From Sulfitobacter sp. DFL-14 (GTDB taxonomy: Bacteria > Pseudomonadota > Alphaproteobacteria > Rhodobacterales > Rhodobacteraceae), in contig NZ_QBFD01000015.1 of the NCBI RefSeq assembly GCF_003335585.1, positions 568,304 through 632,303 on the forward strand: a DNA stretch of 64,000 bases, written 5' to 3'. Both the position numbers and the translations under genes were made by a program. This document shows, piece by piece, positions 7,078 to 16,096 of this stretch. The notes under the pieces are model-generated. The model worked only from the letters and a program-made list of their open reading frames with translations. It had not been told where the DNA came from and searched no databases. Positions within the stretch are counted from its first letter, which is position 1; each line of letters starts with the position of its first letter.

Positions 7078-9537
7078 TTAGTTCCGGATCTTCTGCACAA
7101 TCCACCGCATCGGGGCCGTGATCCGCCAGGACGTGCTGGCCTTCATCGACTCATAGGCGGCTTCTGCATATGCGCCGCGGCTTTTCAGCTCGCTGATTTC
7201 TGACTTCGCTGCCTGTTCGCTTTCGATCAGGATCCTGGTCAGATCCGTGATTTCGCGCTGTTGCGTTTCGACTGAGGTCTCCAGAATGGCAATCCGGTTG
7301 CTCTTTTCGCTCATGCTGCGCTTGAGCTGGCCAATACGGTTGATTTCCTGTTCCAGCGCAGTTTCCTTGCGGGAAAGGCTGGTTTTCATATCCACAAAGC
7401 GTCTGTCCCTGTCGGATTGCTCAGCTTTCAGGGCCTGCAATTCACGGTGGGTCTGCTCCGCTTCGTGACTGCGCTGGGCAAGGGCGCTTTGGGCCTGGGA
7501 AAGCTCGGCCCGAAGGGTGTTCAATGCCGATTGATCTGCCTCGCGCTCAGATGCAAGGGTCTCCAGCCGGGTTCGCGCCTCAACAAGGGTTTGGGCCAGT
7601 TCCTCACGTGCCGCTTCGGCCTGTTTCCTGAGGTCCTTGAGTGAATCGCGTTCCGATGCAAGCGCGTCCAGCCGGGTTCGCGTTTCAGCCAGGGTTTGCG
7701 CCTGCTTCTCCCGCGCCTCTTCGGCCTGTTTGCGAAGATCCTTGAGTGAATCGCGTTCGGATGTCCGTGCGATCAGGTCTTTTTCGGTTCGTTCCTGAAG
7801 GGACTGAAGTGCTGACAGCTTCTTTTTGAGATTGTCAGTAGAATTTTTCAACGCATCACGTTCCGCAGAAAGCGCGTCTTGCGTCTGCGTCATCTGTTCA
7901 TTTGCGCTGGCAAGGTTCGTCAGCTGCGTTGCCAACCGGTCCTGCTCCTGTACGGAGCGGTCAAACGAAGACTGCAATCCAGCGACCTTTTGCTGGAGGT
8001 TCGCCTTTTCCTGTTGGATCAATTGCTGTTCTGACCGGGTGGTTTCGAGCTCAGCCTGAAGGGCGAGCCGTTCCTCGGCCAGACTGTTCTTTTCGAGTTC
8101 GAGGTTCTCCTTGGCGCTTTCCGCGTTTTTGAACTTCGTTTGGACCTCGGCGAGCTGCGCGCGCAGAGCATCACGGTCTTCGGCCACACCGTTACGGGAT
8201 TCCCGCAGGGATGCATTTTCGGACAGCAGGGAATCGCGCTTCAAGACCAGCGCGTCGCGTTCCGCCGACAGTTCCAATTGCTGTTTCGACAGGTTTGTCT
8301 TGAGCGTGTCGCGCTCGGACTGGATCGCAGTCAGCGATCCGTCCAGGTTTTCTTTTTCCAAACTGACCTTTGTCAGCTTCTGCCGGATGGTGTCACGCTC
8401 ATTCTGCACCTGCGTCAAATCGGCTTTCAGCGTATCGCGTTCCGCTCTGATCGCATCGCGGTTCTGACTGAGGTTTTCCCGTGCCGTGATGGTATCGTTC
8501 AGGCGCTTGTCCAGGCTTTCCCGCTCTTCCTGCAGGTATTCCAGCCTGGATTCGCGTTCAACAAGGGCGGCGGCGGTCTTCCGGCTCTCCTGAATCACCG
8601 GCGCAAAGGTTGTACCCGCAGCTGTCAGCGCGGCGCGGATCATGTCCAACGACTTATGGTCGGTGCGCGCCTCCCCGGATGCTACCCATTTTTCGAGGAT
8701 CGCATAGGTATCGCGCACCCATTCCGACAACATCGGGTTTTCCAGCGCTGTTGCAGGCGCTTCCTCGTGGTGACGCAGATTGCTGTCCAGGAAGGCGTCG
8801 ACCTCGGATGAAACGCCGATCGAAAAACGTGGCAAGGTCAAATCCAGAGTGTTCTGCACCTTGGTTATCATTCCGGCCCAGTTTCCAAGCAGGCTGGCGT
8901 AATTGACAAAGCAGCGGGCCTTTCCCCGTGTTGCCGCTTCGGCGTCCAGAACATGGCGCAACCAGGTCAACATGCCCGTCCCGGTATTCATCCCGTCACG
9001 TTTGGCGAGGGAAGCCGCAACCTCCAACGGGTTGCGGTGCGTCAGGATATATCGTGGTGCAGCACCGCTTTCTTTCAGTACGTCTTCCCAGAAGGGAACC
9101 AGCCGACAGATACGGGGATCTTTCAGAACAAAAAGACGGGAATCGCCGAACTCGCCTTTCACAAGCTCAAGCGCGCGGTCGTGAAATTCTTCCACCCGGT
9201 TGCTCTTGAACCATCCAGGGTTGATCGGCAGCCAGTCATCCCAGCTTGACCCGGCAGAGCTCAGCAGATCGTTGTGCAGCGTAAGTACACTGGTTGACTC
9301 GAAATACCCTTTTTCATTGTCGACGGTCGGCTTCATCTGGTTGGCAGGTGCATCGCATCCCAGCAGGTTCAACACCCCCGCCAATGCAGATGTGCCGGAC
9401 CGATGCATACCAAGGACCACAACGGCATCGCGTTTGGCTGCGGGTTTCTTGCGGGCCGCAGCGGGGGATGCCGTTTTCCGCGCGGTCTTCTTGCGCGCCG
9501 TGGTCTTGCTGTTCTTGGTCGTTACTCTTGCCGCCAT
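7078..9537 (-). CDS. Sulfotransferase-family protein with long coiled coil
   Basis: 819 aa. Residues 1-37 form a Lys/Ala/Thr-rich basic tail. Residues 38-300 are a P-loop sulfotransferase-type domain, with the 5'-phosphosulfate-binding motif GMHRSGTS at 43-50, FVLKDPRICRLVPFW, and YILTHRNPLEVAASL for the 3'-phosphate region. About residues 320-795 are an almost continuous coiled coil with repeated SERD/AERDALK-like units, including a 35-aa tandem duplication. The C-terminus carries the STSWR-x-x-AP-x-R tail. The reaction is presumably transfer of sulfate from PAPS to a glycan; acceptor unknown. It lies between two giant glycosyltransferases and converges with the first, which suggests modification of their product. 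ATG at 9537. Confidence 0.82.
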   Translation of the reverse strand: MAARVTTKNSKTTARKKTARKTASPAAARKKPAAKRDAVVVLGMHRSGTSALAGVLNLLGCDAPANQMKPTVDNEKGYFESTSVLTLHNDLLSSAGSSWDDWLPINPGWFKSNRVEEFHDRALELVKGEFGDSRLFVLKDPRICRLVPFWEDVLKESGAAPRYILTHRNPLEVAASLAKRDGMNTGTGMLTWLRHVLDAEAATRGKARCFVNYASLLGNWAGMITKVQNTLDLTLPRFSIGVSSEVDAFLDSNLRHHEEAPATALENPMLSEWVRDTYAILEKWVASGEARTDHKSLDMIRAALTAAGTTFAPVIQESRKTAAALVERESRLEYLQEERESLDKRLNDTITARENLSQNRDAIRAERDTLKADLTQVQNERDTIRQKLTKVSLEKENLDGSLTAIQSERDTLKTNLSKQQLELSAERDALVLKRDSLLSENASLRESRNGVAEDRDALRAQLAEVQTKFKNAESAKENLELEKNSLAEERLALQAELETTRSEQQLIQQEKANLQQKVAGLQSSFDRSVQEQDRLATQLTNLASANEQMTQTQDALSAERDALKNSTDNLKKKLSALQSLQERTEKDLIARTSERDSLKDLRKQAEEAREKQAQTLAETRTRLDALASERDSLKDLRKQAEAAREELAQTLVEARTRLETLASEREADQSALNTLRAELSQAQSALAQRSHEAEQTHRELQALKAEQSDRDRRFVDMKTSLSRKETALEQEINRIGQLKRSMSEKSNRIAILETSVETQQREITDLTRILIESEQAAKSEISELKSRGAYAEAAYESMKASTSWRITAPMRWIVQKIRN
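7531..7740 (-). repeat. Two 105-bp tandem repeats within the coiled-coil coding region
   Basis: Copies at 7531-7635 and 7636-7740, with the start of a third partial copy at 7741-7765. Each encodes 35 residues of the form SERDSLKDLRKQAE, AREKQAQTLAE, TRTRLDALA. The two copies differ at scattered positions, so the duplication is not brand new. The unit is five heptads, so a gain or loss of one copy keeps both frame and coiled-coil register. Confidence 0.8.
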
Positions 9538-9713
9538 GTTCTGTCTACCAGTTCCCGAATTGCAAAGTCTGCCCTAAAGCCCGATGTTCAGTGCCTGAGT
9601 CCCAATGTCAATGATAGGCCTGTTAACAACGGCCAACCGCAGGACCCATGTGTTCCATTGAAAATAACCGACGCATTGCACCCGATCCTCTGTGCGGTGC
9701 TGCGTCCGGCGAC

Positions 9714-12700
9714 TTAGGTTTTGGTGAAAAGCTGGACCGGCAACCAGTCCAGATGACTTACCTTGCTGGCATATCTGCGCACCCCGGTCTTCTGGAGTTT
9801 CAGTGCAGCAAATTTCTTTGTCAGCGCGTCACTTTCAGGACAGCCGGCAAGGAAAAACGAGCCGCCGGTTTTGAGCAGGCGCGACGCTTCCTTGAGCAGC
9901 AGATCATCGGATTTCGGATCCTTGCCCAGCGCGTCGTTCATCATGACAAAGCTCAGCCTGCCATCCGGGGAATCCGTGCGGCCCTTTGACTTCAGCAGCT
10001 GCAGAAAAGCATCCGCTTCGATCCGTCGTCCCTGGAACTGGTAGGTCCAGAACTCCGATATCGCCTGTGGCACATTCACACCAAGCGCGGGCAACCGCTG
10101 ATACAGCAAGGTGGATTCGGCCAATACCCTGTGCAAGGTGCGGCCCCGCCGTGACGCACCACAATTCGGGCAGCGGGCCGCCCCATCCAGATCATCGAAT
10201 TTCGTGCTCTGTTTGCCGCAGGCGTTGCAATGGTGCACTTCACCCCTGGCGATCGCATCCAGCGCGCGCAAATCTTCCAGCATCGGGGGATGCAGGGCAC
10301 CCATGTTTTCGTCAATGCGGTGAAAAAGTCCCGGACGTGTCTTGTTGTAAAGCGCCATCAGCCCCGGCACTTCACCCAGTTTCCAGCCGCAGCTTTCGAC
10401 ATAATAGGAAAACTCGACATCGGTGGAATTATGCGGCACGTCGTCTGAAAAGCCGCCAATCTCGTCGATCATCGACCGCCGCATCACAAAGAACCCGCCC
10501 TGTACATGGAAGAACATCCTGTCAGGGTTGTCGTGGGCAAACTGCTTGTTGCGGAACTTGTCGAACAGCGATTGCGCAACCGGATAGTCACGACCGTAAA
10601 GATAGGTGGGTGCATGGCACAGCGTCCCGGCCAGGCCGACCTCGGGGTTTGCATTCATATAGGTGATGAACGGTTTTTCCCAGCCGTGCCGGGTTGTCAT
10701 GCCTTCCTTGCCGCAGACATAGATCGCATAGTCGGATTGCCCGTTCTCCAGGCAAATATTGGTGCCGGGTCCGACCATCGCGTTATCACGGTTCAGGACC
10801 AGGGTGACATTGTCATGCTCGGCATGCAGGCGCATCAGATAGGTCAGCACATCGGGCTTGCTGCCGTTGTCACAGATAATCAGGTGGAACGGCATCGAAG
10901 TGTTCTGGAACAGCCGCCGCGTGACTTCGGTGATTTCGGCAAGGTTGTTCCAGCTCACGATCAGCAGGTCCACCCGCTCATTCGCCCAGAGCCGGACCAG
11001 GTTTTCCACCAGTGACGGTCCGTTGTGGTTGCGACGCAGCCGCTCCTCGGCGGTTTCGATCATGCTTTGGACCATGCCGTCAGGCCACTTGTAAAATGAC
11101 CGTATCCGCGCCGCGATCTCTGCCGGGCGCGCATCACATACCAACCCGGTGATCTTGTCTGTCACAAGGTCGGGAATCCCTGCAATATCCGTGGTCAGCA
11201 CGGGCAATCCGGCGGCAATCGATTCCATCAATGTGGTCGGAATACCGTCCATGTCGCCATCGGCGGCGCGCACGCTGGGACAGGCAAACAGATCATGCTC
11301 CCGGAACACCGCCATCAGCGCATCCCGTCCCTTTACAGGACCATGCAAATGGACGTTCTCGATTTTCTGTTCGGCCATCAGTTTGCGGTAACTGTCTTCC
11401 AGTTCACCATAGCCGTAGATGTTGATGGTGATGCCTTCACCTTCCAGCAGCTTGCCGGCGCGGATCAGATGCTCCAACCCCTTCTTTTCGGCAAAGCGGG
11501 TGACCGCGCAGATACTGCGTTTGGTTCGTTTGGCACGATCCTTCACCTTGCCGGCCGCAAACAGATCGGGGTCGACACAATTGGAGTTGATCAGGATCTT
11601 GTCTTCCGGCACGCCCTGATCCACGAGATAGCGCATGTGAAACTGCGACAGGGTTATGACCTTGCGACACATCGGAGATCGCGAGAATTCGTCGATCCGG
11701 TTCTCGGCCGCATTCCCGTATCTGAAAATATCCTGCGCATGGGCGATGCAGGTAAACGGTATTTTCGCCTCTTCGCAGGCGGGCCAGACCATGTTGGTGA
11801 CAGTGGGAAAGACGAAATGCGCATGGACGATCGTGCGATCTGTCTCTTTCAGGCGCGTGGCCAGATGGTGATGGTCGGTCACCCGTTCCCATTCGATATC
11901 AAAGTCCGGTTTGAAATCCGGATAGGGTGACTGCCTGCAGAACACGCGAACATCGACGCCCTGCTCACGCAGGATACGCAGCTCGTTCAGAACGAAGGTT
12001 TCCGACGGCACCGGGAAGTGCCAGCAGAAATAGGCGACCTTGAGCGCCGCTCGCGGCGTCGGGACAATATTTGCACGCGGCTTCAGCGTGACTTTCCGGG
12101 GCGTGCTCTGCGTGGTCGTCAGGGCGTCATAGGCTCCCTGCATCTGTTCGACATAGACCTTGTGCGCGAACCGGCGTGTCACTTCGGCCTTTGCCTGTTC
12201 ACCGATCCGCCGCATCATGGCCCGGTCATCGGCAAATCTGCGCAGGTGCTCGGCCACGGCTTTCGTATCGCCCAATGGAACGATGAAACCGGTCCTTCCC
12301 TCATCCACGAATTCGGGCGGCGCACCATAACGATACACGATTGTCGGACGCCCGGCTGCCATGCCTTCCAGCACGGTCCTTCCAAAGCTTTCCTGAAAGT
12401 TGGACAGATTCAGGATCACATCCGCCTCGGCCACGGCTTTGGTCGGCGTGTCCCGGTAACCGGTCACGCTTAGCGTCTTTGGCAGCGTTCCGGCCGCGAC
12501 CTGCTCCATCAGGGCATTGGTATGTTCGGTTTCCGGGCCAATCAGTTTGAACTCAACATCCGGGTGGGTTTTCGAAAGCACGCGGGCGATTTCCGCAAGG
12601 TCCTGGATGCCCTTTTTCGGCAGGTTCGAGCTGATCAGGCCCACGCGCATCGGCCCGTCGATCCGGGGCGGATCAAGTTTTGTCAGATCGGAAAGATCCG

Positions 12701-13583
12701 CGGTATTGTAAACCAGCGACGGCGTCTTTCCGTCCTTGGCAAAACCCTTCAACGTGGCCTTGGAGTTGGCGATCACATGGTCGCAATGATCCCATATCCA
12801 ATCGACGATATGTTCGGCGCTTTCGCCGATCATGTTCAGCAAAGCCTCGTCGTGATGGATCAGTTCGCGCACGTGGATCATGCTGCGCACACCCATCCGC
12901 TGCGCCGCCAGCAGCGGTTCGCGCAGGACGATGGTATTGGTGTGCACGACATCCACGCCTTCATCCTGAATGATGCAGGCAAAATCGGTTACCGCATGGT
13001 CGCTGACAGCCTGTCCCTTGCGCCACCAGCCATACCGGAAAACATAGGTGGCAAAGGATTTTCTCCGCAGGGTCCGGAAGTAATCCGGGTTCCCATGCCC
13101 CGGCACGGTCACGATGACATTGTAGTCCAGCGCATTCAGCCCATCGATCATGTCAATGAAACTGCGTTCCCCGCCGAAAAGGTTTTTCCCCGCAACATGG
13201 CTGCACAGCATGATCGTGGGTCGGCCCGGACGTGCAGCGACGCCCCCGGCGACGCGTTTCACGCCATCACGCACGATTTCTTCGGCCTGGTTTATGCGTG
13301 GTGAAGCAACCTCGGCGGTGCGACGCCCTTCGGCGCGCCCGTAGCGGAGATAATGAAGCACGGGATTGTAGTTCTTGCGCGCAACATCGCTGTGAGTTTT
13401 TACATAATATTCAGAATTGAAACGTGGCCCCGGATTCCGCAGCAAACGGCCCCCAAGCCACAGAAAGTGGTCCAGCGGGTCCATGCCCAATATTTCTACG
13501 TCCGGGTACTGTTGCCGATACCATTCCGGATCAAATAGATCGGATTTCTCAAGGATCGCCTTGTCGGTGTATACAGAAGCCAT
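9714..13583 (-). CDS. Giant multi-domain glycosyltransferase (GT4-GT4-GT2 plus zinc ribbon)
   Basis: 1289 aa from ATG 13583, chosen because AAGGA sits 7 bases upstream; an in-frame ATG at 13655 would add 24 residues. Domain order: N-terminal FDPEWYRQQYPD / FNSEYYVKTHSD repeats (about 14-90); GT4 domain with GGERSFIDMI (118-480, NLPKKGIQDLAEI, ESFGRTVLEGMA); second GT4 domain (511-845, ETFVLNELRIL, HAHFVFPT, RFAEKKGLEHLIRA); GT2 domain (866-1080, DLLIVSWNN, ICDNGS, QGGFFVMRRSM); zinc ribbon CNACGKQ / CPNCGAS (about 1115-1145); and a terminal methyltransferase-like remnant. It matches 3531-6980 from its second GT4 onward and at the N-terminus, but has GT4 where that protein has GT2. Role inferred: building a cell-surface polysaccharide. 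Confidence 0.86.
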   Translation of the reverse strand: MASVYTDKAILEKSDLFDPEWYRQQYPDVEILGMDPLDHFLWLGGRLLRNPGPRFNSEYYVKTHSDVARKNYNPVLHYLRYGRAEGRRTAEVASPRINQAEEIVRDGVKRVAGGVAARPGRPTIMLCSHVAGKNLFGGERSFIDMIDGLNALDYNVIVTVPGHGNPDYFRTLRRKSFATYVFRYGWWRKGQAVSDHAVTDFACIIQDEGVDVVHTNTIVLREPLLAAQRMGVRSMIHVRELIHHDEALLNMIGESAEHIVDWIWDHCDHVIANSKATLKGFAKDGKTPSLVYNTADLSDLTKLDPPRIDGPMRVGLISSNLPKKGIQDLAEIARVLSKTHPDVEFKLIGPETEHTNALMEQVAAGTLPKTLSVTGYRDTPTKAVAEADVILNLSNFQESFGRTVLEGMAAGRPTIVYRYGAPPEFVDEGRTGFIVPLGDTKAVAEHLRRFADDRAMMRRIGEQAKAEVTRRFAHKVYVEQMQGAYDALTTTQSTPRKVTLKPRANIVPTPRAALKVAYFCWHFPVPSETFVLNELRILREQGVDVRVFCRQSPYPDFKPDFDIEWERVTDHHHLATRLKETDRTIVHAHFVFPTVTNMVWPACEEAKIPFTCIAHAQDIFRYGNAAENRIDEFSRSPMCRKVITLSQFHMRYLVDQGVPEDKILINSNCVDPDLFAAGKVKDRAKRTKRSICAVTRFAEKKGLEHLIRAGKLLEGEGITINIYGYGELEDSYRKLMAEQKIENVHLHGPVKGRDALMAVFREHDLFACPSVRAADGDMDGIPTTLMESIAAGLPVLTTDIAGIPDLVTDKITGLVCDARPAEIAARIRSFYKWPDGMVQSMIETAEERLRRNHNGPSLVENLVRLWANERVDLLIVSWNNLAEITEVTRRLFQNTSMPFHLIICDNGSKPDVLTYLMRLHAEHDNVTLVLNRDNAMVGPGTNICLENGQSDYAIYVCGKEGMTTRHGWEKPFITYMNANPEVGLAGTLCHAPTYLYGRDYPVAQSLFDKFRNKQFAHDNPDRMFFHVQGGFFVMRRSMIDEIGGFSDDVPHNSTDVEFSYYVESCGWKLGEVPGLMALYNKTRPGLFHRIDENMGALHPPMLEDLRALDAIARGEVHHCNACGKQSTKFDDLDGAARCPNCGASRRGRTLHRVLAESTLLYQRLPALGVNVPQAISEFWTYQFQGRRIEADAFLQLLKSKGRTDSPDGRLSFVMMNDALGKDPKSDDLLLKEASRLLKTGGSFFLAGCPESDALTKKFAALKLQKTGVRRYASKVSHLDWLPVQLFTKT

Positions 13584-13895
13584 TTCGGTTTCCTTACAAG
13601 TATTTAATATCGTAGGTAAAAAGTTATGTTTACAAGAAGGACTGGTTACGCTCACTCTTTAGTTCACTCGAAAAGAGAGGTCTATGCCGTGCGGTCAAAA
13701 AAGCTCCGGCGGCTGGTTAAAGCTCAAGTTTTTAGCAGTTCATCGCTCATTGTCCAATCAACTGCGCGCAAATTTTCCGGTTGTCCAAAAAATGTCCGAA
13801 CAACGGACGTGAATCACCGGGCCGCCGGGTGCCATAAATACACCTGGCACCGCGGCGATCTTCTCAATCATATCCGCCTGTATGCACCGTGGCGG
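13584..13895. other. Intergenic stretch between glycosyltransferase and pca operon
   Basis: About 312 bases, locally richer in A+T than the flanks. It contains the ribosome site and presumed promoter of the minus-strand glycosyltransferase at its left end. It also holds a perfect 7-bp hairpin, GGTGCCA 13828-13834 with TGGCACC 13845-13851, 45-68 bases beyond the stop of the BKACE gene. That hairpin may terminate the pca transcript, though no T-run follows. No gene remnant was recognised. Confidence 0.5.
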
Positions 13896-14732
13896 TCAGG
13901 CGGCGGCGCGCAGCCCCAGCAACTTTCGCGCTTCCTGCCAGGTGGCAACGGGGCGTCCATACTTTTCGCAGATTTCAGCCGTGCGTTTGACCAGGGCGGC
14001 ATTCGATGGCGCGAGGGTATTGCGGTCAAGACGCACGTTGTCTTCCAGACCGGTACGCGCATGACCGCCGTTTGAGATGGCCCAGTCGTTCAGAACGCTC
14101 TGGTTCGCACCGATTCCGGCAGCACACCAGGCCGCATCTTCGCCAAACAGCCGCTTCACGGTCTTGAGATAGAAATCGAATACCTCGCGGTCGGCGGGCA
14201 TCGCGTTTTTCACCCCCATCACAAACTGGATATAGGGCGTATCCTTGATCTGGCCCTTCTTGTGCATCTCGGCGGCCTTCAGGATGTGGCTGAGGTCAAA
14301 GGCCTCGATCTCGGGCTTGACCTCATGGGTGATCATTTCCGCCGCAAGCCAATCCACCAGATCTGGCGGGTTCTCGTAGACGCGGCTGGGAAAGTTGTTT
14401 GACCCAACCGAGAGCGAAGCCATGTCCGGACGCAAGGGAAGCATACCGCCCCGCGCCTGGCCGGCACCGGAACGTCCTCCGGTCGAAAGCTGGACAATCA
14501 TGCCGGGGCAATGCTTTTCCAGCCCTTCCTTCAACGCTGCAAATTTGTCGGGATCGCTGGTGGGCGTTTCGTCGTCGTTGCGCACATGGCAATGAGCGAT
14601 GGTCGCCCCCGCCTCGAACGCTGCCTGGGTGCTTTCCACCTGTTCGGAAATCGTCACCGGCACCGCCGGATTATCCGCCTTGGTCGGAACCGATCCGGTG
14701 ATGGCCACGCAGATGATGCAGGGTTTGGTCAT
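13896..14732 (-). CDS. Beta-keto acid cleavage enzyme (BKACE, DUF849 family)
   Basis: 278 aa, within the family's usual length. BKACE enzymes condense a beta-keto acid with acetyl-CoA to give acetoacetate and a shorter acyl-CoA; the founding member cleaves 3-keto-5-aminohexanoate in lysine fermentation. Visible: CVAITGSVPTKADNPAVP at the N-terminus, the metal-binding HCHVRNDD motif near residue 48, NFPSRVYENPPDLVDWLA in the middle and GHARTGLEDNV near the C-terminus. It is the last gene of pcaCHG, nine bases after pcaG, so its substrate is probably an intermediate of protocatechuate breakdown such as beta-ketoadipate; that is inference from position. Confidence 0.85.
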   Translation of the reverse strand: MTKPCIICVAITGSVPTKADNPAVPVTISEQVESTQAAFEAGATIAHCHVRNDDETPTSDPDKFAALKEGLEKHCPGMIVQLSTGGRSGAGQARGGMLPLRPDMASLSVGSNNFPSRVYENPPDLVDWLAAEMITHEVKPEIEAFDLSHILKAAEMHKKGQIKDTPYIQFVMGVKNAMPADREVFDFYLKTVKRLFGEDAAWCAAGIGANQSVLNDWAISNGGHARTGLEDNVRLDRNTLAPSNAALVKRTAEICEKYGRPVATWQEARKLLGLRAAA

Positions 14733-14741
14733 GTCATTGCC

Positions 14742-15362
14742 TCAAATATCAAGAAATATGGTCTCGTCCGGCCCTTGCAGGTGGATGTCAAAACGATACT
14801 GACCCTCACCTTCTTTCCTGGCAAGCAGGGTCGGCACACGGTTCTGATGCTCGATCCCGCTCAGCAGCGGATCCTTGGCATTCGCCTCTGCCTCGTCTTC
14901 AAAATAGATCCGTGTGTGCAGGCCGATATTGATGCCACGTGCGACAATCCAGGCCGTGATATGCGGCGCCTGCATCCGGCCATCCGGCATCGGCACCGCG
15001 CCCGGCTTGACCGTGTCAAAGATGAACTCCCCGGTTTCCATGTCACCCGGCGACCGCCCCCAGCCGGTGAAATTCGGATCCGGCGTGCCGCGCGTTTCGT
15101 TGGCAGAAGCAAAAAGCCCCGCCGCATCGGGCTGCCAGATTTCGATCATTGCATCGCGCAGCGGTGTGCCGGTGCCATCGAAAACGGTCCCCTTGATCAC
15201 GATCTCCTGACCCTGGACCGGGCCGGTCTTCATGGCGGTACCCAGATCGCCACCGTAAATCCCGATCCCGGTAAAGTTCGGTGTGCAGCCGATATGCACA
15301 TAGGGGCCTGCCGTCTGGCTGGGGCTTTCCCTGAGGTAGTCGAGTTTCTGTACCATGGTCAA
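14742..15362 (-). CDS. pcaG: Protocatechuate 3,4-dioxygenase alpha subunit
   Basis: 206 aa, the usual PcaG length. With PcaH it forms the intradiol ring-cleaving enzyme converting protocatechuate to 3-carboxy-cis,cis-muconate. Visible: [13 protein letters not shown] near the N-terminus, the beta-sandwich signature [21 protein letters not shown], and [24 protein letters not shown]. As expected for the alpha subunit, the iron ligands are not conserved here; they are in PcaH. The start overlaps the pcaH stop by 4 bases, pointing to coupled translation and equal subunit supply. Regulation is presumably through PcaQ from the promoter upstream of pcaC. Confidence 0.95.
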   Translation of the reverse strand: MTMVQKLDYLRESPSQTAGPYVHIGCTPNFTGIGIYGGDLGTAMKTGPVQGQEIVIKGTVFDGTGTPLRDAMIEIWQPDAAGLFASANETRGTPDPNFTGWGRSPGDMETGEFIFDTVKPGAVPMPDGRMQAPHITAWIVARGINIGLHTRIYFEDEAEANAKDPLLSGIEHQNRVPTLLARKEGEGQYRFDIHLQGPDETIFLDI

Positions 15363-16096
15363 AGTCCCTCCACCCGGTTTTCGAAATAGTTCTGCCGTCG
15401 GCCCCGCAGAACGATGTCGAACTTGTAGGCCCGCGCATCCATTGGAACGGTACGGTGCATGTCCAGCGGCGCGGTCAGCTGATCAATCGCTTCCTGCGAT
15501 TTCAGCACACCGACAATCGGGCAAAGCGGGATCAAGGGATCACCCTCGAAATACATCTGGGTGATCAGGCGCTGGGCAAACCCGTGGCCAAAGACCGAAA
15601 AGTGGATATGCGCCGGGCGCCAGTCGTTCATCCCGTTGGGCCAGGGGTATGGCCCCGGCATCACGGTGCGGAACTCATAAGAACCATCCTCGCCCGTGAT
15701 CGTGCGTCCGCAGCCGCCAAAGTTCGGATCAAGTGCTGCCTGGTATTTTTCCTTCTTGTGGCGATAGCGCCCCCCGGCATTGGCCTGCCAGAATTCCAGC
15801 AGCGCACCCGGCACGGGGCGGCCCATTTCATCCAGCACCCGACCATGGACAATGATCCGGGGGCCAATCGCGCTTTGCCCCGGTTGGGCGAAGTTGAGGA
15901 TCAGGTCGTTGTCGAGCTCCCCGAGGATGCCATGCCCGAACACCGGCGACGTTTCTTCACTGAGTGTGGTGGGAAAGGACAGCAATGCCGCCTGCGGGCT
16001 GCGTTTGACACTGGTCTTGTAGGGCGGTGTCAGCGCGTCGGGCTGCCAGCCACGGTCGCGGGGAACAAAACCTCCGGTCTTGGGTCCAGTGCTCAT
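15359..16096 (-). CDS. pcaH: Protocatechuate 3,4-dioxygenase beta subunit
   Basis: 245 aa catalytic subunit. All four non-haem Fe(III) ligands of the family can be placed: Tyr111 (in GGRYRH), Tyr150 (in GPYPWP), His163 and His165 (in PAHIHF). Their spacings of 39, 13 and 2 residues are the same as Tyr408, Tyr447, His460 and His462 in the Pseudomonas enzyme. The intradiol signature [20 protein letters not shown] is at about 85-104. The start overlaps the pcaC stop by 4 bases and the stop overlaps pcaG by 4 bases, so the three genes form a tightly coupled unit. Confidence 0.96.
   Translation of the reverse strand: MSTGPKTGGFVPRDRGWQPDALTPPYKTSVKRSPQAALLSFPTTLSEETSPVFGHGILGELDNDLILNFAQPGQSAIGPRIIVHGRVLDEMGRPVPGALLEFWQANAGGRYRHKKEKYQAALDPNFGGCGRTITGEDGSYEFRTVMPGPYPWPNGMNDWRPAHIHFSVFGHGFAQRLITQMYFEGDPLIPLCPIVGVLKSQEAIDQLTAPLDMHRTVPMDARAYKFDIVLRGRRQNYFENRVEGL

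Noticed and set aside
7500-8500. Regularly spaced short repeats resembling a CRISPR array
   Set aside because: Repeats are the degenerate heptad coding pattern (SERD, AERDAL) of a coiled coil, with no constant spacer length.
8140-8811. Plus-strand open frame of 223 codons opposite the coiled-coil gene
   Set aside because: Mirror of a biased coiled-coil coding sequence; Phe/Arg/Gln-rich product without a family.
13828-13851. Strong terminator for the pca operon
   Set aside because: A perfect 7-bp hairpin is present but lacks a T-run in the transcript direction, so it is only mentioned in the intergenic entry.
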